A stretch of DNA of 64,000 bases from Buchnera aphidicola (Rhopalosiphum maidis) (GCF_003671935.1 NZ_CP032759.1:248001-312000), one strand, 5' to 3'; numbered from the stretch's first letter, positions 9,311 through 20,548 are shown. Translations and numbers: made by a program. The notes: generated from the sequence alone by a model not told the origin.

Positions 9311-10636
9311 TTAGATAAAAAGTTCTTCATTACGTTTCCAGTTATAATTCATAATTTCATCTAGAGTCCACTTTTTTTTAATAATTTTAACTTTTTTTAT
9401 TAAAAATTGCATAACTTGCATTTCTACTTCTATATCTTTTATCGTTTGTCTTAATGTTTCATTATTTTTATATATATTAATAATTTCTAATGGTTTTTTA
9501 TAGTTTGAAGATATTTTTTTTATTAAAAGTTCTACTTTTTTTTCATTTACTGATATTTGGTTATCTTTAATAATTTTTTCTATAATTAATTTTATGTGCA
9601 ATCTTTTTTTAGCTTTTGATTCAAGATTAGTATGATATTTTCTTTCCAAAATATTATCTTTTTTTTCTTTATATTCGTTTATAAATTTATTATGTAAAAA
9701 AGCTATTTCTTCTTTTAATAAAATTGGAGGTATATTTATAGGATTTTCTATTATTAATTTTTTTATGATTTGATTTTGCAAATGATTTTGAGTTAATCTT
9801 TTTATTTGTTCAATAAGATTATTTTTTATCGTCTGATACTGTAATTCAGTAATCTTACTTTTTTTAATTTTTTTTATATCATTTTCTGATTCAATATTTT
9901 CTTGTCTTTCTTCAATATTCAATATTTTAATTTTAAATGTTATATCTTTACTACATAATTCTTTTTCTGGATGAAACTTACAAAAGTTAATTTTAAAAAA
10001 AATAATATCGTTTATAAAATGATTTATTATTTTATTGTTTACTTCATGTATAAAATTATTTTGAGACACGATAAATTTAAGTTTTTCTACGTTAAATTTT
10101 TCTATTTTTTTATTTTTTTCATAAATACAATAATTAATTGTTACTAAATCATTAACTTTAACTGCTCTATTGACTTTATTCCATGTTTCTTCTTTATATT
10201 TTTGTTTTTCTATGTTTTTTTTTATATCTTCATCTGTAATATTTACTATTATTTTTTCTGCTGTAATAAATGTTATATTTTTTATTTCGAATTCTGGGTA
10301 AATTTCATAGTTTACAGAATATTTAAAATATTCTTTTTCATCTTCATTTTCATGCATAAAGTATTTTGGAAAACCAATTATTTTTATTTTTTCTTTTTTT
10401 ATAAATTCATAAAAAAATTTTTGCATTAGTTTATTAAATACATCATAATAAACTTTATTACCATATTTTTCTTGTATAATTTTAATAGGAGTTTTTCCTT
10501 TTCTAAAACCATTTATTTTTGTTGTTTTATTAATTTGAATGAATTCTCGAATAAGGTCATTATTCACTATTTTTTTCGGAATATTAATTGTGACACAATG
10601 ACTATTGTTTTTGTTTTTTTCCATAAAAAACTTCAT
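9311..10636 (-). CDS. tig: Trigger factor, ribosome-associated chaperone
   Basis: Ribosome-bound chaperone and peptidyl-prolyl isomerase that meets nascent chains. The 441 aa (432 in E. coli) start with the ribosome-binding tail holding the signature GFRKGKTP (residues ~43-50), followed by the PPIase domain (~160-240, KVNDLVTINY and FKIKILNIEER) and a helical C-terminal chaperone arm. ATG at 10636 is preceded by GAGG at good spacing. It sits upstream of clpP on the same strand, as in E. coli. The C-terminal half has diverged heavily into Lys/Ile/Asn-rich sequence but the frame is clean. Confidence 0.93.
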   Translation of the reverse strand: MKFFMEKNKNNSHCVTINIPKKIVNNDLIREFIQINKTTKINGFRKGKTPIKIIQEKYGNKVYYDVFNKLMQKFFYEFIKKEKIKIIGFPKYFMHENEDEKEYFKYSVNYEIYPEFEIKNITFITAEKIIVNITDEDIKKNIEKQKYKEETWNKVNRAVKVNDLVTINYCIYEKNKKIEKFNVEKLKFIVSQNNFIHEVNNKIINHFINDIIFFKINFCKFHPEKELCSKDITFKIKILNIEERQENIESENDIKKIKKSKITELQYQTIKNNLIEQIKRLTQNHLQNQIIKKLIIENPINIPPILLKEEIAFLHNKFINEYKEKKDNILERKYHTNLESKAKKRLHIKLIIEKIIKDNQISVNEKKVELLIKKISSNYKKPLEIINIYKNNETLRQTIKDIEVEMQVMQFLIKKVKIIKKKWTLDEIMNYNWKRNEELFI

Positions 10637-10921
10637 TTCTTTGCCTCAAATAATTATATTTATTTAGTTTTTAAAAATTCTGTAATTTTAAAAAATATTC
10701 TACGTTTTTACGTATTTCATTTTTTTAAAGTGAAAAATTGATTTTTTTTTAAACCTATAAAAATTTCTGATATATTTTTTAATTTTCTTGAGTATTTTAG
10801 AAAAATATTTCTAAAAATTTTATAATTTAAAGTTTATCCTGCTAAATAGTTTTTTAAAACATTTGTTTTAATAATTTTAAAAATATATTAAATAATTATT
10901 TTTTTAGAGTTAAATTTTTTA

Positions 10922-11230
10922 TTATTTTTTAATACATTTTATGGAACTAAATTCTTTATTTTTTTTATCTTTCCATTCATTTAAAGTATAAGTGTATAGT
11001 GTGATTGAGTATATACCTTCCTTTTCTATTTCTTTTAAAGCTTTAAAAATTATACGATGTCTAGTAATTAAATTTTTATTAATAAAATCGTTGCTAACGA
11101 TAATAATTTTCAGATGACTAATCATATTTTTATTCGTAGAATAATTATGGAGTTTGCTATCGTTGCAAATTTTAATAGAACTTATATTAATTTTTGATTC
11201 TAAGTGTTTCTTTATTTTTTCTAAATACAT
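10922..11230 (-). CDS. bolA: BolA family protein
   Basis: Small BolA-fold protein; family members bind monothiol glutaredoxins and [2Fe-2S] clusters and affect morphology and stress responses. The 102 aa match E. coli BolA (105 aa) in length and in the core motifs [12 protein letters not shown] and RHRIIFKAL, including the helix-turn-helix-like H-R-x-I-Y/F segment, and end with the [10 protein letters not shown] strand-helix. It is upstream of tig as in E. coli. A 285-base A+T-rich gap (10637-10921) with no visible gene separates them. The ribosome site is weak. Confidence 0.88.
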   Translation of the reverse strand: MYLEKIKKHLESKINISSIKICNDSKLHNYSTNKNMISHLKIIIVSNDFINKNLITRHRIIFKALKEIEKEGIYSITLYTYTLNEWKDKKNKEFSSIKCIKK

Positions 11231-11566
11231 GAAGTTATTGTTATATCCTAATTAATTTTAGATGAAAGATAGAAATTGTGATACAAAATATTTTGTATTA
11301 TATTTATAGTGTTTTTTTAAAAAAAATTGTTTTTTTGAATGAAAATTCAATGGAGAATTTATTTTATTGATAAAAATATATTTTTTTTATTTTAAATGTT
11401 ATCAATTTTTAAAAAATAATTCAATTATTTCACAAATTATTGATTTTATAAGAGTATTTCTTTTTAGTTTATTATTAAATAAAAAATTTAATTAGGATTT
11501 AATTAAGAATAATTTTTTATAAGATAAAAGTTTTTAATAATAAATATTATATTTTGAGGTTTTTTG
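11231..11566. other. Non-coding gap between bolA and the cyo operon
   Basis: About 335 bases between divergent bolA and cyoA. I see no coding frame. It contains an 18-bp perfect palindrome (ATACAAAAT/ATTTTGTAT, 11281-11298) and an 8-bp inverted repeat ATTGATAA/TTATCAAT (11366-11373 and 11399-11406). The cyo promoter must lie here but no convincing -35/-10 pair stands out. E. coli has ampG and yajG in this place; both are gone. Confidence 0.5.
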
Positions 11567-12439
11567 ATGATATCTATAAATTTTAATAATTTTTTTAAGA
11601 CATTATTATTAATTTCAGTTTTTTTTACGTTACATGGTTGCAACAGTGTTGTATTAAATCCTCATGGAACAATTGCTATAAAAGAATGTTCAATATTATT
11701 AGTATCTTTTTTAATGATGTTGGTTGTAATCATTCCTGTAATTTTTATGACTATATATTTTTCAGTTAAATATCGTGCCTCTAATATAAATGAAAAATAT
11801 AAACCAGATTGGTCTGATTCTAAAAAAATAGAAGTAGTAGTATGGACAGTTCCAGTTTTAATAATTTCTTTTTTAGCTTTTTTAACATGGAATTATAGTC
11901 ATATACTAGATCCTCAAAAATCTATAATTTCTAAAAATAAACCTATAAAAATAGATGTTATATCATTAGATTGGAGATGGTTATTTATTTATCCGGAATA
12001 TCATATAGCAACAATCAATGAAATTATGTTTCCTGTAAATACACCTATAATTTTTCATATTACTTCTAATTCTGTCATGAATTCTTTTTTTATTCCATCT
12101 CTTGGTAGTCAAATATATGCTATGCCTGGAATGATAACTAAATTGAATTTAATTGCTAATGATCCTGGAAAATATAAAGGAATATCATCTAATTACAGTG
12201 GTAGAGGTTTTTCGAATATGAAATTTACCGCAATCTCTGTATTAAATATAAAAACTTTTGAAAATTGGATTAAAAAAGCACAAAAATCTCCTAAAAAATT
12301 AAATAATATAAACATTTTTAATCTCATTTCTTTTCCTAGCGAAAATCATTTCATAGAATATTTTTCTGATGTTAAGAAAAATTTATTTAATGAGATAATT
12401 AATGACACTTATTTAAATAAAAAAGTATTCAAACATTAG
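11567..12439 (+). CDS. cyoA: CyoA, cytochrome bo3 ubiquinol oxidase subunit II
   Basis: Subunit II of the proton-pumping terminal oxidase that passes electrons from ubiquinol to oxygen. The 290 aa (315 in E. coli) begin with a lipoprotein signal ending LHGC, with the lipidated cysteine at residue 25 as in E. coli. Two membrane helices (~residues 40-65 and ~90-110) precede the periplasmic cupredoxin domain ([37 protein letters not shown]). As expected for quinol oxidases, CuA ligands are absent. ATG at 11567 is preferred over the TTG one codon earlier because GAGG lies seven bases before it. It is first gene of cyoABCDE. Lipidation would require Lgt, whose gene in this window is frameshifted. 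Confidence 0.96.
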   Translation: MISINFNNFFKTLLLISVFFTLHGCNSVVLNPHGTIAIKECSILLVSFLMMLVVIIPVIFMTIYFSVKYRASNINEKYKPDWSDSKKIEVVVWTVPVLIISFLAFLTWNYSHILDPQKSIISKNKPIKIDVISLDWRWLFIYPEYHIATINEIMFPVNTPIIFHITSNSVMNSFFIPSLGSQIYAMPGMITKLNLIANDPGKYKGISSNYSGRGFSNMKFTAISVLNIKTFENWIKKAQKSPKKLNNINIFNLISFPSENHFIEYFSDVKKNLFNEIINDTYLNKKVFKH

Positions 12440-12479
12440 AAAGATTTAATATAAAATATTAAGTGTAGAGGAAATAAAA

Positions 12480-14459
12480 ATGTTTGGAAAATTGACATTA
12501 AATGCTATACCTTTTGATGAACCAATTATAATGGTTACATATATATCTATTATTTTAATTGGATTATGTGTTTCTTTCAGTATTACTTATTTTAAAAAAT
12601 GGAAATATTTATGGTTTGAGTGGTTTACTACTGTTGATCATAAAAAAATATCTATTATGTATGGAATACTTGCATTTATTATGTTGTTTCGTGGTTTTGT
12701 TGATGCAATATTAATGCGAACTCAACAGGTAATTGCATCTTCAGGAAATATAGGTTTTTTACCACCTCATCATTACGATCAAATTTTTACAGCTCACGGT
12801 GTTATAATGATTTTTTTTGTAGCTATGCCTCTTGTAATTGGATTAATGAATTTAGTTGTTCCATTACAAATTGGGGCTCGTGATGTAGCTTTTCCTTTTC
12901 TTAATAATCTAAGTTTTTGGTTGAATGTTAGCGGTGCTATTTTGCTCACTCTTTCGTTAGGTATAGGCGAATTTGCACAAACAGGATGGCTAGCTTATCC
13001 GCCATTGTCTGGGATAAAATATAGTCCAGGAGTAGGAGTAGATTACTGGATTTGGAGTCTTCAAATTTCTGGTATTGGAACTACTTTAACAGGTGTTAAT
13101 TTTTTAGTAACAATTTTAAAAATGAGAGCACCAGGAATGTCCTTTTTTAAAATGCCAGTTTTTACCTGGGCTTCTTTATGTACTAATATTCTTATTGTAA
13201 TTTCTTTCCCAGTTTTGACTACCACTCTTTTATTATTAACTTTAGATCGTTGTTTTGATTTTCATTTCTTTACTAATGATTTTGGTGGAAATGCAATGAT
13301 GTATGTTAATTTAATATGGATTTGGGGTCATCCAGAAGTTTATATTTTAGTTCTTCCAGTATTTGGTGTTTTCTCAGAAGTAGTTGCTACTTTTTCAAAA
13401 AAACGTTTATTTGGATACGTATCTTTAGTTTGGGCGACTTTAGCTATTACTATTCTATCTTTTATAGTTTGGCTTCATCATTTTTTTACTATGGGTGCTG
13501 GCGCGAATGTTAATGCTTTTTTTGGCATTACTACTATGATTATAGCAATTCCTACTGGAGTAAAGATTTTCAATTGGTTATTTACTATGTATCAAGGTCG
13601 TGTTTATATGCATTCTTCTATGCTATGGACAATTGGATTTTTAATTACTTTTTCTATCGGTGGAATGACAGGTGTATTATTATCTATACCTCCTGCTGAT
13701 TTTATTTTGCATAATAGTTTGTTTTTAGTCGCTCATTTTCACAATGTAATAATTGGTGGTGTTGTTTTTGGTTGTTTTGCTGGAATTAATTATTGGTTTC
13801 CTAAATTGTTTGGTTTTATTTTAAATGAAGTTTGGGGTAAGCGTGCTTTTTGGTTCTGGATTATAGGTTTTTTTACTGCTTTTATGCCATTATATTTTTT
13901 AGGTTTTATGGGAATGACTCGTCGTTTAAGTCAAAATATTGACATGGAATTTCACTTTTTGTTATCTATTGCTGCTATTGGTGCTGTTCTTATTGGTATA
14001 GGTATACTATGTCAAATAATTCAATTTTGGGTGTCAGTAAGAGATCGTCATGTTAATTTGGACATTACTGGTGATCCATGGGATGGAAGAACTCTAGAAT
14101 GGTCTACTTCTTCTCCTGCTCCATTATATAATTTTGCCATTATTCCTAATGTTAAAAACAAAGATGATTTTTGGGAAAGAAAAAAACAAAAAAATCAAGT
14201 TCAAAAAAATCAATACAATGAAATTCATATGCCTAAAAATACAGGACTAGGTGTCTTCATTAGTTTTTTTTCTTTAATGTTTGGTTTTTCTGCAGTATGG
14301 AATATTATCTGGTTATGCTGTTTATCTTTTTTAATTATTATTATAAGTTTAATTGTTAAAAGTATAGATGAAAATAGTGAATACACTATATCAGTTAAAG
14401 AAATTAAAAGTATTGAAAATAAATACTTAGAAAATTGTAAAAAAGCAGGTTTAAAATGA
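12480..14459 (+). CDS. cyoB: CyoB, cytochrome bo3 ubiquinol oxidase subunit I
   Basis: Catalytic heme-copper subunit of cytochrome bo3, about 15 membrane helices, 659 aa (663 in E. coli). All metal ligands keep their E. coli numbers: His106 and His421 (low-spin heme b), His284, His333 and His334 (CuB), and His419 (heme o3). Tyr288 of the WGHPEVY motif, cross-linked to His284 in the family, is present. Ribosome site AGAGGA precedes ATG at 12480. The gene overlaps cyoC by four bases (ATGA), implying translational coupling. Conservation is much higher than in the surrounding proteins, so the respiratory chain is under strong selection. Confidence 0.98.
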   Translation: MFGKLTLNAIPFDEPIIMVTYISIILIGLCVSFSITYFKKWKYLWFEWFTTVDHKKISIMYGILAFIMLFRGFVDAILMRTQQVIASSGNIGFLPPHHYDQIFTAHGVIMIFFVAMPLVIGLMNLVVPLQIGARDVAFPFLNNLSFWLNVSGAILLTLSLGIGEFAQTGWLAYPPLSGIKYSPGVGVDYWIWSLQISGIGTTLTGVNFLVTILKMRAPGMSFFKMPVFTWASLCTNILIVISFPVLTTTLLLLTLDRCFDFHFFTNDFGGNAMMYVNLIWIWGHPEVYILVLPVFGVFSEVVATFSKKRLFGYVSLVWATLAITILSFIVWLHHFFTMGAGANVNAFFGITTMIIAIPTGVKIFNWLFTMYQGRVYMHSSMLWTIGFLITFSIGGMTGVLLSIPPADFILHNSLFLVAHFHNVIIGGVVFGCFAGINYWFPKLFGFILNEVWGKRAFWFWIIGFFTAFMPLYFLGFMGMTRRLSQNIDMEFHFLLSIAAIGAVLIGIGILCQIIQFWVSVRDRHVNLDITGDPWDGRTLEWSTSSPAPLYNFAIIPNVKNKDDFWERKKQKNQVQKNQYNEIHMPKNTGLGVFISFFSLMFGFSAVWNIIWLCCLSFLIIIISLIVKSIDENSEYTISVKEIKSIENKYLENCKKAGLK

Positions 14460-15025
14460 TAAAAGAAAAAATAAGAAATAATAAGTTATTTGGTCTATGG
14501 ATATATTTGATGAGTGATTGTATCATATTTGCTGTGTTGTTTGCTGTATATGCGATTTTTTCTTCAAATTTTTCTACAAATTTTATTAATCATAAAATTT
14601 TTAATTTATCTTATGTTTTTTTTGAAACATTTATTTTATTATTAAGTTCATTATCATGTGGTATGTTAACTATACAAAAAAATAAAAAAAACATTAAAAT
14701 AATATATTTTTATTTATTTGTAACATTTTTTTTAGGTTTATCTTTTTTGTTAATGGAAATAAATGAATTTCATGAACTTATTTTAGAAAAATTTAGTCCT
14801 AGTCAGCATGCTTTTTTTTCTATTTTTTTCACTCTTGTTGGTGTTCATGGAGCTCATGTTTTTTTGGGTTTAATTTTTATATTATCTATTTTGTATCAAT
14901 TATTTAATTTAGGAATAACTGAAACTATTCGTATTAGAATATTATGTTTTAGTTTATTTTGGCATTTTTTAGATATTATATGGATCTGTGTTTTTACTTT
15001 TGTTTATTTAAATGGAGTTATTTAA
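14456..15025 (+). CDS. cyoC: CyoC, cytochrome bo3 ubiquinol oxidase subunit III
   Basis: Five-helix subunit III of the oxidase, 189 aa (204 in E. coli; the N-terminal extension is shorter). The family segments [43 protein letters not shown] and [14 protein letters not shown] are recognisable, including the conserved glutamate helix. It begins inside the last codons of cyoB (ATGA overlap) and ends one base into the cyoD start (TAATG), so the cistrons are tightly coupled. It stabilises the CyoA-CyoB core. Confidence 0.96.
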   Translation: MIKEKIRNNKLFGLWIYLMSDCIIFAVLFAVYAIFSSNFSTNFINHKIFNLSYVFFETFILLLSSLSCGMLTIQKNKKNIKIIYFYLFVTFFLGLSFLLMEINEFHELILEKFSPSQHAFFSIFFTLVGVHGAHVFLGLIFILSILYQLFNLGITETIRIRILCFSLFWHFLDIIWICVFTFVYLNGVI

Positions 15026-15351
15026 TGAATAAATGTGAAAAAATAAAAAATAACTTTAATAAAGAAAAAAATTCTTATATAGTAGGTTTTTTACTCTCTT
15101 TGTGTTTAACTATTATTCCATTTTTCTGTACTTTAAATCATTTATTTTCTAGAGAAATTAATTTTTTTATAATTTTACTGTGTGCTTTAAGTCAAATTAT
15201 AATTCATTTCGTATTTTTTTTACATTTGAGTTTTTCCAAAAAAAACTCATGGAACATTATATCTTTGTTATTTGTATTAATTATTGTTTTTATTGTTGTA
15301 TTTGGTTCTATATGGATTATGTATAATTTAAATCATCATCTGATGTTTTAA
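15025..15351 (+). CDS. cyoD: CyoD, cytochrome bo3 ubiquinol oxidase subunit IV
   Basis: Small three-helix subunit IV, 108 aa (109 in E. coli). The start is the ATG at 15025 that overlaps the cyoC stop by one base; an earlier in-frame TTG would add an N-terminal extension lacking in the family. Visible landmarks are the first helix ([17 protein letters not shown]), the second (AQ-like [15 protein letters not shown]) and the last ([18 protein letters not shown]). It supports assembly of the CuB site in E. coli. Confidence 0.94.
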   Translation: MNKCEKIKNNFNKEKNSYIVGFLLSLCLTIIPFFCTLNHLFSREINFFIILLCALSQIIIHFVFFLHLSFSKKNSWNIISLLFVLIIVFIVVFGSIWIMYNLNHHLMF

Positions 15352-15382
15352 CTACTATTTACTTTAAAGATATCGTGTTTAT

Positions 15383-16240
15383 ATGTTGAAAAATTACTTA
15401 GAAATAACAAAACCTCGTATTATTATTGGAAATATTATTTTAATAATAGGTAGTTTTTTATTTTCATCTTTTCCTTTTTTTAATTTTTTTTTATTTTTGT
15501 TTACTATTTTTGGAACTTCTCTAGTAATTGCTTCAAGCTGTGTTTTGAACAATCTTATTGACATAGATATAGATAACAAAATGAATAGGACTAAAAATAG
15601 AGTTTTAGTAAGGAACTTAATAAACCCCACATCAGCATTAATTTTTGCTTTTTTTATCGGAATTGTGGGGTTTTTTATATTAGGTTTTTTAGTAAATATT
15701 TTATCAATGTTTTTAGCTTTTATAGGGTTTATTATCTATGTTTTTTTCTATACATTTTTATTTAAAAGAAAATCAATATATTCAACTTTTATTGGAAGTT
15801 TTTCAGGTTCTATTCCTCCTGTTATTGGACATACTGCTGTTAGCAATGATGTGAATTTATTTTGTTTTTTGCTATTTATTATTTTTATTTTTTGGCAAAT
15901 GTCTCATTTTTATGCTATTTCTATTTTTTACATTAATGATTATAGAAAAGCACATTTACCTTTTTTTCCTGTGGTAAAAGGTATTTCAAAAGCTAAAAAA
16001 CATATTTTTTATTATATAATATGCTTTATTGTTTCTACTTCGATGTTAACTTTTTTAGGTTATTTAAGTTATATTTTTCTTTTGTTTTTTTCTTTTTTTA
16101 GTTTTTATTGGTTGTATATATCTTATTTAAGTATTCGAAAAAACGATGACAAAAAATTTTCCAGTAAACTTTTTCATTTTTCTATTTTAATAGTTATGTT
16201 ATTTAATTTTTTAATATCTATAGATTATTATATATTTTAA
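15383..16240 (+). CDS. cyoE: CyoE, protoheme IX farnesyltransferase (heme O synthase)
   Basis: Polytopic UbiA-family prenyltransferase that converts heme B to heme O for CyoB, using farnesyl diphosphate made by IspA in the next block. The 285 aa (296 in E. coli) start [12 protein letters not shown], with the prenyl-diphosphate-binding motif [18 protein letters not shown] at ~residue 55 and the second loop [14 protein letters not shown]. Around nine membrane segments are visible. It is last in the cyo operon and ends three bases from the convergent tusE. Confidence 0.96.
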   Translation: MLKNYLEITKPRIIIGNIILIIGSFLFSSFPFFNFFLFLFTIFGTSLVIASSCVLNNLIDIDIDNKMNRTKNRVLVRNLINPTSALIFAFFIGIVGFFILGFLVNILSMFLAFIGFIIYVFFYTFLFKRKSIYSTFIGSFSGSIPPVIGHTAVSNDVNLFCFLLFIIFIFWQMSHFYAISIFYINDYRKAHLPFFPVVKGISKAKKHIFYYIICFIVSTSMLTFLGYLSYIFLLFFSFFSFYWLYISYLSIRKNDDKKFSSKLFHFSILIVMLFNFLISIDYYIF

Positions 16241-16243
16241 ATT

Positions 16244-16573
16244 TTATAAACATTGTGAAGGTTTTGGTATACCAGCTATTTTACTTGCTTGTTTAGCTGG
16301 TCCTTCAGGAAAAAGTTTAAATAAATAAATACTATTACTTTTTTCTCGACCTATTTCTTTTTCTATGCTTGTAATTAACATTCTCATAGATGGTGAGATA
16401 TTAAATTTAAAATAAAATTTCCTTATAAAATTTATTACCTTCCAATGATCGTCTTGTAAAATAATTTTTTCTTTTTTTGCAATTTCTTTTGCTAATTCTG
16501 TACTCCAATCTGTAGTTTTCTTTAAATATCCTTCGCTATCTTTTTCTATTTTTTTATGACTTATTTTTAACAT
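16244..16573 (-). CDS. tusE: TusE, sulfur carrier for tRNA 2-thiouridine synthesis
   Basis: DsrC-family protein that hands persulfide sulfur from TusBCD to MnmA for 2-thiolation of the wobble uridine of Lys, Glu and Gln tRNAs. The 109 aa equal E. coli TusE in length. The core motifs DSEGYLKKTTDWS, DHWKVINFIRKFY and FPEGPAKQASKIAGIPKP are conserved, and the sulfur-accepting cysteine is the penultimate residue (Cys108). The start of the relay, TusA, is also in this window but with a broken frame. tusE is divergent from yajR, 44 bases away. Confidence 0.95.
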   Translation of the reverse strand: MLKISHKKIEKDSEGYLKKTTDWSTELAKEIAKKEKIILQDDHWKVINFIRKFYFKFNISPSMRMLITSIEKEIGREKSNSIYLFKLFPEGPAKQASKIAGIPKPSQCL

Positions 16574-16617
16574 AATGTAAATAAAATATAAAATTATTAA
16601 TAATAATTGAGTTGAAT

Positions 16618-17793
16618 ATGAAAAATTATAAAATGAATTTTATAGAATTACAAGTCACGTTAAGTTTTTGTATTGTTTTCTTATTACGGATGTTAGGTGT
16701 ATTTTCAGTTCTTCCTATTTTAAGTAAATATGGCTTGTATCTAAATGGTGGAAACAAATTTTTAATTGGATTATCTATTGGTATTTATGGAGTAACTCAA
16801 ATAATATTTCAAATTCCTTTTGGAATATTATCTGATAGGTTTGGTCGAAAACAATTGATTATATTTGGTCTTTTTGTTTTTTTCGTTGGAAGTCTTGTTT
16901 CTGTTAGTACTAATTCAATTTGGAGTTTGATAATTGGTAGAGCTATACAAGGATCTGGAGCTATCTCTGGTGTTTCTATGGCACTTTTATCTGATTTAAT
17001 TAGTGAAGAAAACCGTGTAAAATCAATTTCTGTTATAGGCGCAAGTTTTGCTATTTCTTTTTTAATTTCTATTGTTTCTGCTCCAATTATTACTGAAAAT
17101 TTTGGTTTTTTTTCTATTTTTTGGATTTCGGCTATATTTTCTATCTTTTGTATTTTAATTGTTTTTTTTCTTATTCCCTCTTCTCGAAATGAAAAGTTCA
17201 GACATCGAAAAAAAAACATTTATCAAAAAAAAATAAAATATATTTTTAATAAAAAATTTTTTAGATTTTATTTAGGTGTATTTTTTCTTCATTTTTTATT
17301 AACTATGAGTTTTTTAATTATACCTTATGAGTTGGAATTATCTGGTCTTTTGTTGCATAATCACTGGATAGTTTATTTTACTACTATAATTATTTCTTTT
17401 TTTATTTTATTTTTTATTGTTTTTTATTTTAAATTTTATTTTTTTTTAAAAAATGTTATTGAAATATGTATTTTTTTTATTTTTTTATCATTTCTGTTTT
17501 TTTTGTTATCACAACACAATTTGATATGTTTAATATTTGCTTTGCAAATTTTTTTTATTGCTTTTAATATATTAGAAATTTTTTTTCCTTCACGTTTAAG
17601 TCAAGAAATAACTATAAATGATTACAAAGGAAGTATTATGAGTATTTATTCTACAAGTCAGTTTTTAGGAATAGCTTGTGGAGGTATTTTAAATGGATGG
17701 TTATATACTTTTTTAAGTGTTACAGATCTTTTTTTGTTCGAAATTTTTATTACTTTTATATGGTTGATATTTAGTTTTTTTTGTAAGAAATAA
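16618..17793 (+). CDS. yajR: YajR-like major facilitator transporter
   Basis: Twelve-helix MFS transporter, probably a proton-coupled efflux carrier; substrate unknown. ATG at 16618 gives MKNYKMNFIELQ, matching the E. coli start MNDYKMTPGEL; the TTG two codons upstream is less likely. The MFS motif A GILSDRFGRK follows helix 2, and GRAIQGSGAI marks helix 4. At 391 aa it lacks the ~60-residue cytoplasmic YAM domain that ends the 454-aa E. coli protein. Its position after cyoE matches E. coli synteny. The frame is clean, so loss of the regulatory tail seems tolerated. Confidence 0.92.
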   Translation: MKNYKMNFIELQVTLSFCIVFLLRMLGVFSVLPILSKYGLYLNGGNKFLIGLSIGIYGVTQIIFQIPFGILSDRFGRKQLIIFGLFVFFVGSLVSVSTNSIWSLIIGRAIQGSGAISGVSMALLSDLISEENRVKSISVIGASFAISFLISIVSAPIITENFGFFSIFWISAIFSIFCILIVFFLIPSSRNEKFRHRKKNIYQKKIKYIFNKKFFRFYLGVFFLHFLLTMSFLIIPYELELSGLLLHNHWIVYFTTIIISFFILFFIVFYFKFYFFLKNVIEICIFFIFLSFLFFLLSQHNLICLIFALQIFFIAFNILEIFFPSRLSQEITINDYKGSIMSIYSTSQFLGIACGGILNGWLYTFLSVTDLFLFEIFITFIWLIFSFFCKK

Positions 17794-17886
17794 TTTTTTT
17801 GTAGTATAATTTACATAAATATTATAAATATTTTAAGTTTATTTTTTTCTTGATCTAACAATTAATATTGTTTTAGGTGTCAGAAT

Positions 17887-18771
17887 ATGAATTTTTCTCA
17901 TGTATATGAGATTTATTGTAATCGCATAAATAAAAAGTTATTCGAAATAATACAAGACTTGCCTTTTCAAAACTCTGTTCTTTTAAAAGCTATGAAATAT
18001 AGTACATTATTAGGAGGTAAAAGATTACGTTCATGTTTAATATATGCTACTGGAGAAATATTTCAAATAAATATTACTACACTTGATGTTATATCTGCAG
18101 CTGTTGAATTAGTTCATTCATATTCTTTAATTCACGATGATTTACCGTGCATTGATAATGATTATTATAGAAGAGGAAAAATATCTTGTCACATAAAATA
18201 TGGTGAAAATATTGCTTTATTGGCAGGTGATGCATTACAGGGATTAGCATTTAATATTTTGTCAAATAATAATATGCCAGGAGTACATGATGCTATTCGT
18301 TTAAAAATGATTTCTGAGTTTTCCAATTCAATTGGTTATTCCGGAATGTGTATTGGTCAAATGCTAGACTTAGAAAAAACAAGAAAAGAAATAAATATAT
18401 CTGAATTAAAAAAGATTAATTTATATAAAACCGCATTTTTAATTCGATGTTCTATACGTTTAGCTTATTTTTCTTCAAATAATTTTTCTAAAGAAGTTTT
18501 GTTGATTTTAGATAAATTTTCAGTATCTATTGGTTTAGCTTTTCAGATTCAAGATGATATTTGTGATTTTAAACATGATATTAAAAAATTCAAAGATAAA
18601 AAAAATAAAATAAAAAACACATATCCATTATTAATAGGATTAAAAAAATCTAAAATTAAAATAAAAGAACTATACGAAGAAGCTTTATTTGCATTAAAAA
18701 TTTTGAAAAAAAATTTTGATGTCAATATATTAGAATTACTAACACGATTTATAATTAAAGATTTTAAATAA
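17887..18771 (+). CDS. ispA: IspA, (2E,6E)-farnesyl diphosphate synthase
   Basis: Trans-prenyltransferase condensing IPP with DMAPP and GPP to farnesyl diphosphate, needed for heme O (CyoE), quinones and undecaprenyl carrier. The 294 aa (299 in E. coli) hold the first aspartate-rich motif [10 protein letters not shown] (~residues 83-92), GGKRLRSCL for diphosphate binding, and the second aspartate motif FQIQDDICD. It precedes dxs by 19 bases as in E. coli; the usual upstream neighbour xseB is gone. The ribosome site is weak. Confidence 0.96.
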   Translation: MNFSHVYEIYCNRINKKLFEIIQDLPFQNSVLLKAMKYSTLLGGKRLRSCLIYATGEIFQINITTLDVISAAVELVHSYSLIHDDLPCIDNDYYRRGKISCHIKYGENIALLAGDALQGLAFNILSNNNMPGVHDAIRLKMISEFSNSIGYSGMCIGQMLDLEKTRKEINISELKKINLYKTAFLIRCSIRLAYFSSNNFSKEVLLILDKFSVSIGLAFQIQDDICDFKHDIKKFKDKKNKIKNTYPLLIGLKKSKIKIKELYEEALFALKILKKNFDVNILELLTRFIIKDFK

Positions 18772-18790
18772 GTTTAATAAAGAGCTTCCA

Positions 18791-20548
18791 ATGAATTTTG
18801 ATATTACAAGATATCCAATTTTATCTTTTGCTAATTCAGTAAAGCGTTTACGACTTTTATCAATTGAACAATTACCACAATTATGCATAGAATTACGAAA
18901 ATATTTATTAGATTTATTTTCTATTACTCAAGGACATTTTGCGTCTGGGTTGGGTGTGATTGAAATCACAGTTGCTTTGCATTATGTGTATGATACTCCA
19001 TTTGATAACTTATTATGGGATGTAGGACATCAATCTTATCCTCATAAAATATTAACGGGAAGAGCTGAGAAAATAGATAGTATCAGAAAAAAAAATGGAT
19101 TACATCCGTTTCCTTTTAGAGAAGAGAGCAAATATGACATTTTAAGTGTTGGACATTCTTCTACTTCTATTAGTGCGGGATTAGGATTGTCAATTGCCGC
19201 TAAAAAAGAGAAAAAAAACAGAAAAACTATTTGCGTGGTCGGTGACGGAGCTATGACTGCAGGTATGGCTTTTGAAGCAATGAATCATGCTGGTATGATA
19301 CAATCTGATCTTTTAGTTGTATTAAACGATAATCAAATGTCTATTTCGAGAAATATAGGTGCTTTAAATAAACATTTAAAATTTTTAAGAAATATAAAAA
19401 AAAGAAATAAAATTTTTAATTTTTCAATATTTGAAAATTTAAGTTTTAAATATTTAGGTCCGTTTGATGGTCATAATATTTTTAAATTAATTAAAATTTT
19501 TAAAAAAATAAAAGCTACTAAAAATAGTTCCTTGTTACATTTAATTACTAAAAAAGGAAAAGGTTATCTTCCTGCAGAATTAGATCCAATTAAATGGCAT
19601 ACAGTATCTCAACCTTTTTCTTCATCTTCTAAAAGTCTCACTTATTCAGATGTTTTTGGTTCTTGGTTATGTGAAGTAGCTAAATTTGATAAAAAAATAA
19701 TGGCTATCACACCTGCTATGTGCGAAGGTTCTGGAATGTCAGAATTTTCTCGTCTTTTCCCTAATCAGTATTTCGATGTTGCTATTGCTGAACAACATGC
19801 AGTTACTTTTGCAGCTGGTCTCGCTATTGCAGGATATAAACCTGTTGTATCAATTTATTCTACTTTTTTACAACGTGCTTATGATCAAATTATACATGAT
19901 GTAGCATTACAAAAACTATCAGTTTTATTTGCTATTGATAGAGGAGGAATAGTAGGACATGATGGTCCAACACATCAGGGAGTTTTTGATTTATCTTATT
20001 TAAGGTGTATTCCTGGAATTATTATTATGACTCCAAGTAATGAAAATGAATGTAGACAAATGTTGTATACAGGCTATATGTATAAAGAAGGCCCTAGCGC
20101 AGTTAGATATCCTAAAGGTAAGGGTATTGGAATATCATTGACACCTATGAAGCTAATTCCATTAGGCAAATCTATTATTAAAAGAATTGGAGAAAAAATA
20201 GCAATTTTAAATTTTGGAACTTTGTTACAAAACGCTTATTTAGCGGCAGAAAGCTTAAATGCCACACTTGTCGATATGAGGTTTGTTAAACCATTAGATA
20301 CAAATATAATTTTAAAATTATCGTTAAAATATAAATTTTTAGTTACACTTGAAGAAGGTGTCGTTGCAGGTGGTGCAGGTAGTGCAGTCAATGAGTTTAT
20401 TATGATGAAAAAAATTTTACTCCCAGTTTTAAATATTGGATTGCCGGATTTGTTTATTTCTCAAGGCAGTCAAGAGGAAATTAAACATGATTGTCAACTA
20501 GACTCAGAAGGAATTCAAAAAAAAATACTTTCTTGGTTATCAAATTAA
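18791..20548 (+). CDS. dxs: Dxs, 1-deoxy-D-xylulose-5-phosphate synthase
   Basis: Thiamine-diphosphate enzyme joining pyruvate and glyceraldehyde 3-phosphate, the first step of the MEP isoprenoid pathway. Motifs seen: [16 protein letters not shown], the ThDP motif [13 protein letters not shown] to NDNQMSIS, the catalytic glutamate in [14 protein letters not shown], and [15 protein letters not shown]. At 585 aa it is 35 shorter than E. coli Dxs. About 28 residues are missing from the loop between NDNQMSIS and KYLGPFDGH and a few more after DPIKWHTV. The catalytic core is intact. It is co-directional with ispA. Confidence 0.97.
   Translation: MNFDITRYPILSFANSVKRLRLLSIEQLPQLCIELRKYLLDLFSITQGHFASGLGVIEITVALHYVYDTPFDNLLWDVGHQSYPHKILTGRAEKIDSIRKKNGLHPFPFREESKYDILSVGHSSTSISAGLGLSIAAKKEKKNRKTICVVGDGAMTAGMAFEAMNHAGMIQSDLLVVLNDNQMSISRNIGALNKHLKFLRNIKKRNKIFNFSIFENLSFKYLGPFDGHNIFKLIKIFKKIKATKNSSLLHLITKKGKGYLPAELDPIKWHTVSQPFSSSSKSLTYSDVFGSWLCEVAKFDKKIMAITPAMCEGSGMSEFSRLFPNQYFDVAIAEQHAVTFAAGLAIAGYKPVVSIYSTFLQRAYDQIIHDVALQKLSVLFAIDRGGIVGHDGPTHQGVFDLSYLRCIPGIIIMTPSNENECRQMLYTGYMYKEGPSAVRYPKGKGIGISLTPMKLIPLGKSIIKRIGEKIAILNFGTLLQNAYLAAESLNATLVDMRFVKPLDTNIILKLSLKYKFLVTLEEGVVAGGAGSAVNEFIMMKKILLPVLNIGLPDLFISQGSQEEIKHDCQLDSEGIQKKILSWLSN

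Noticed and set aside
13316-13513. Open frame of 65 codons on + inside cyoB
   Set aside because: It lies in another frame of the most conserved part of cyoB and has no start signals.
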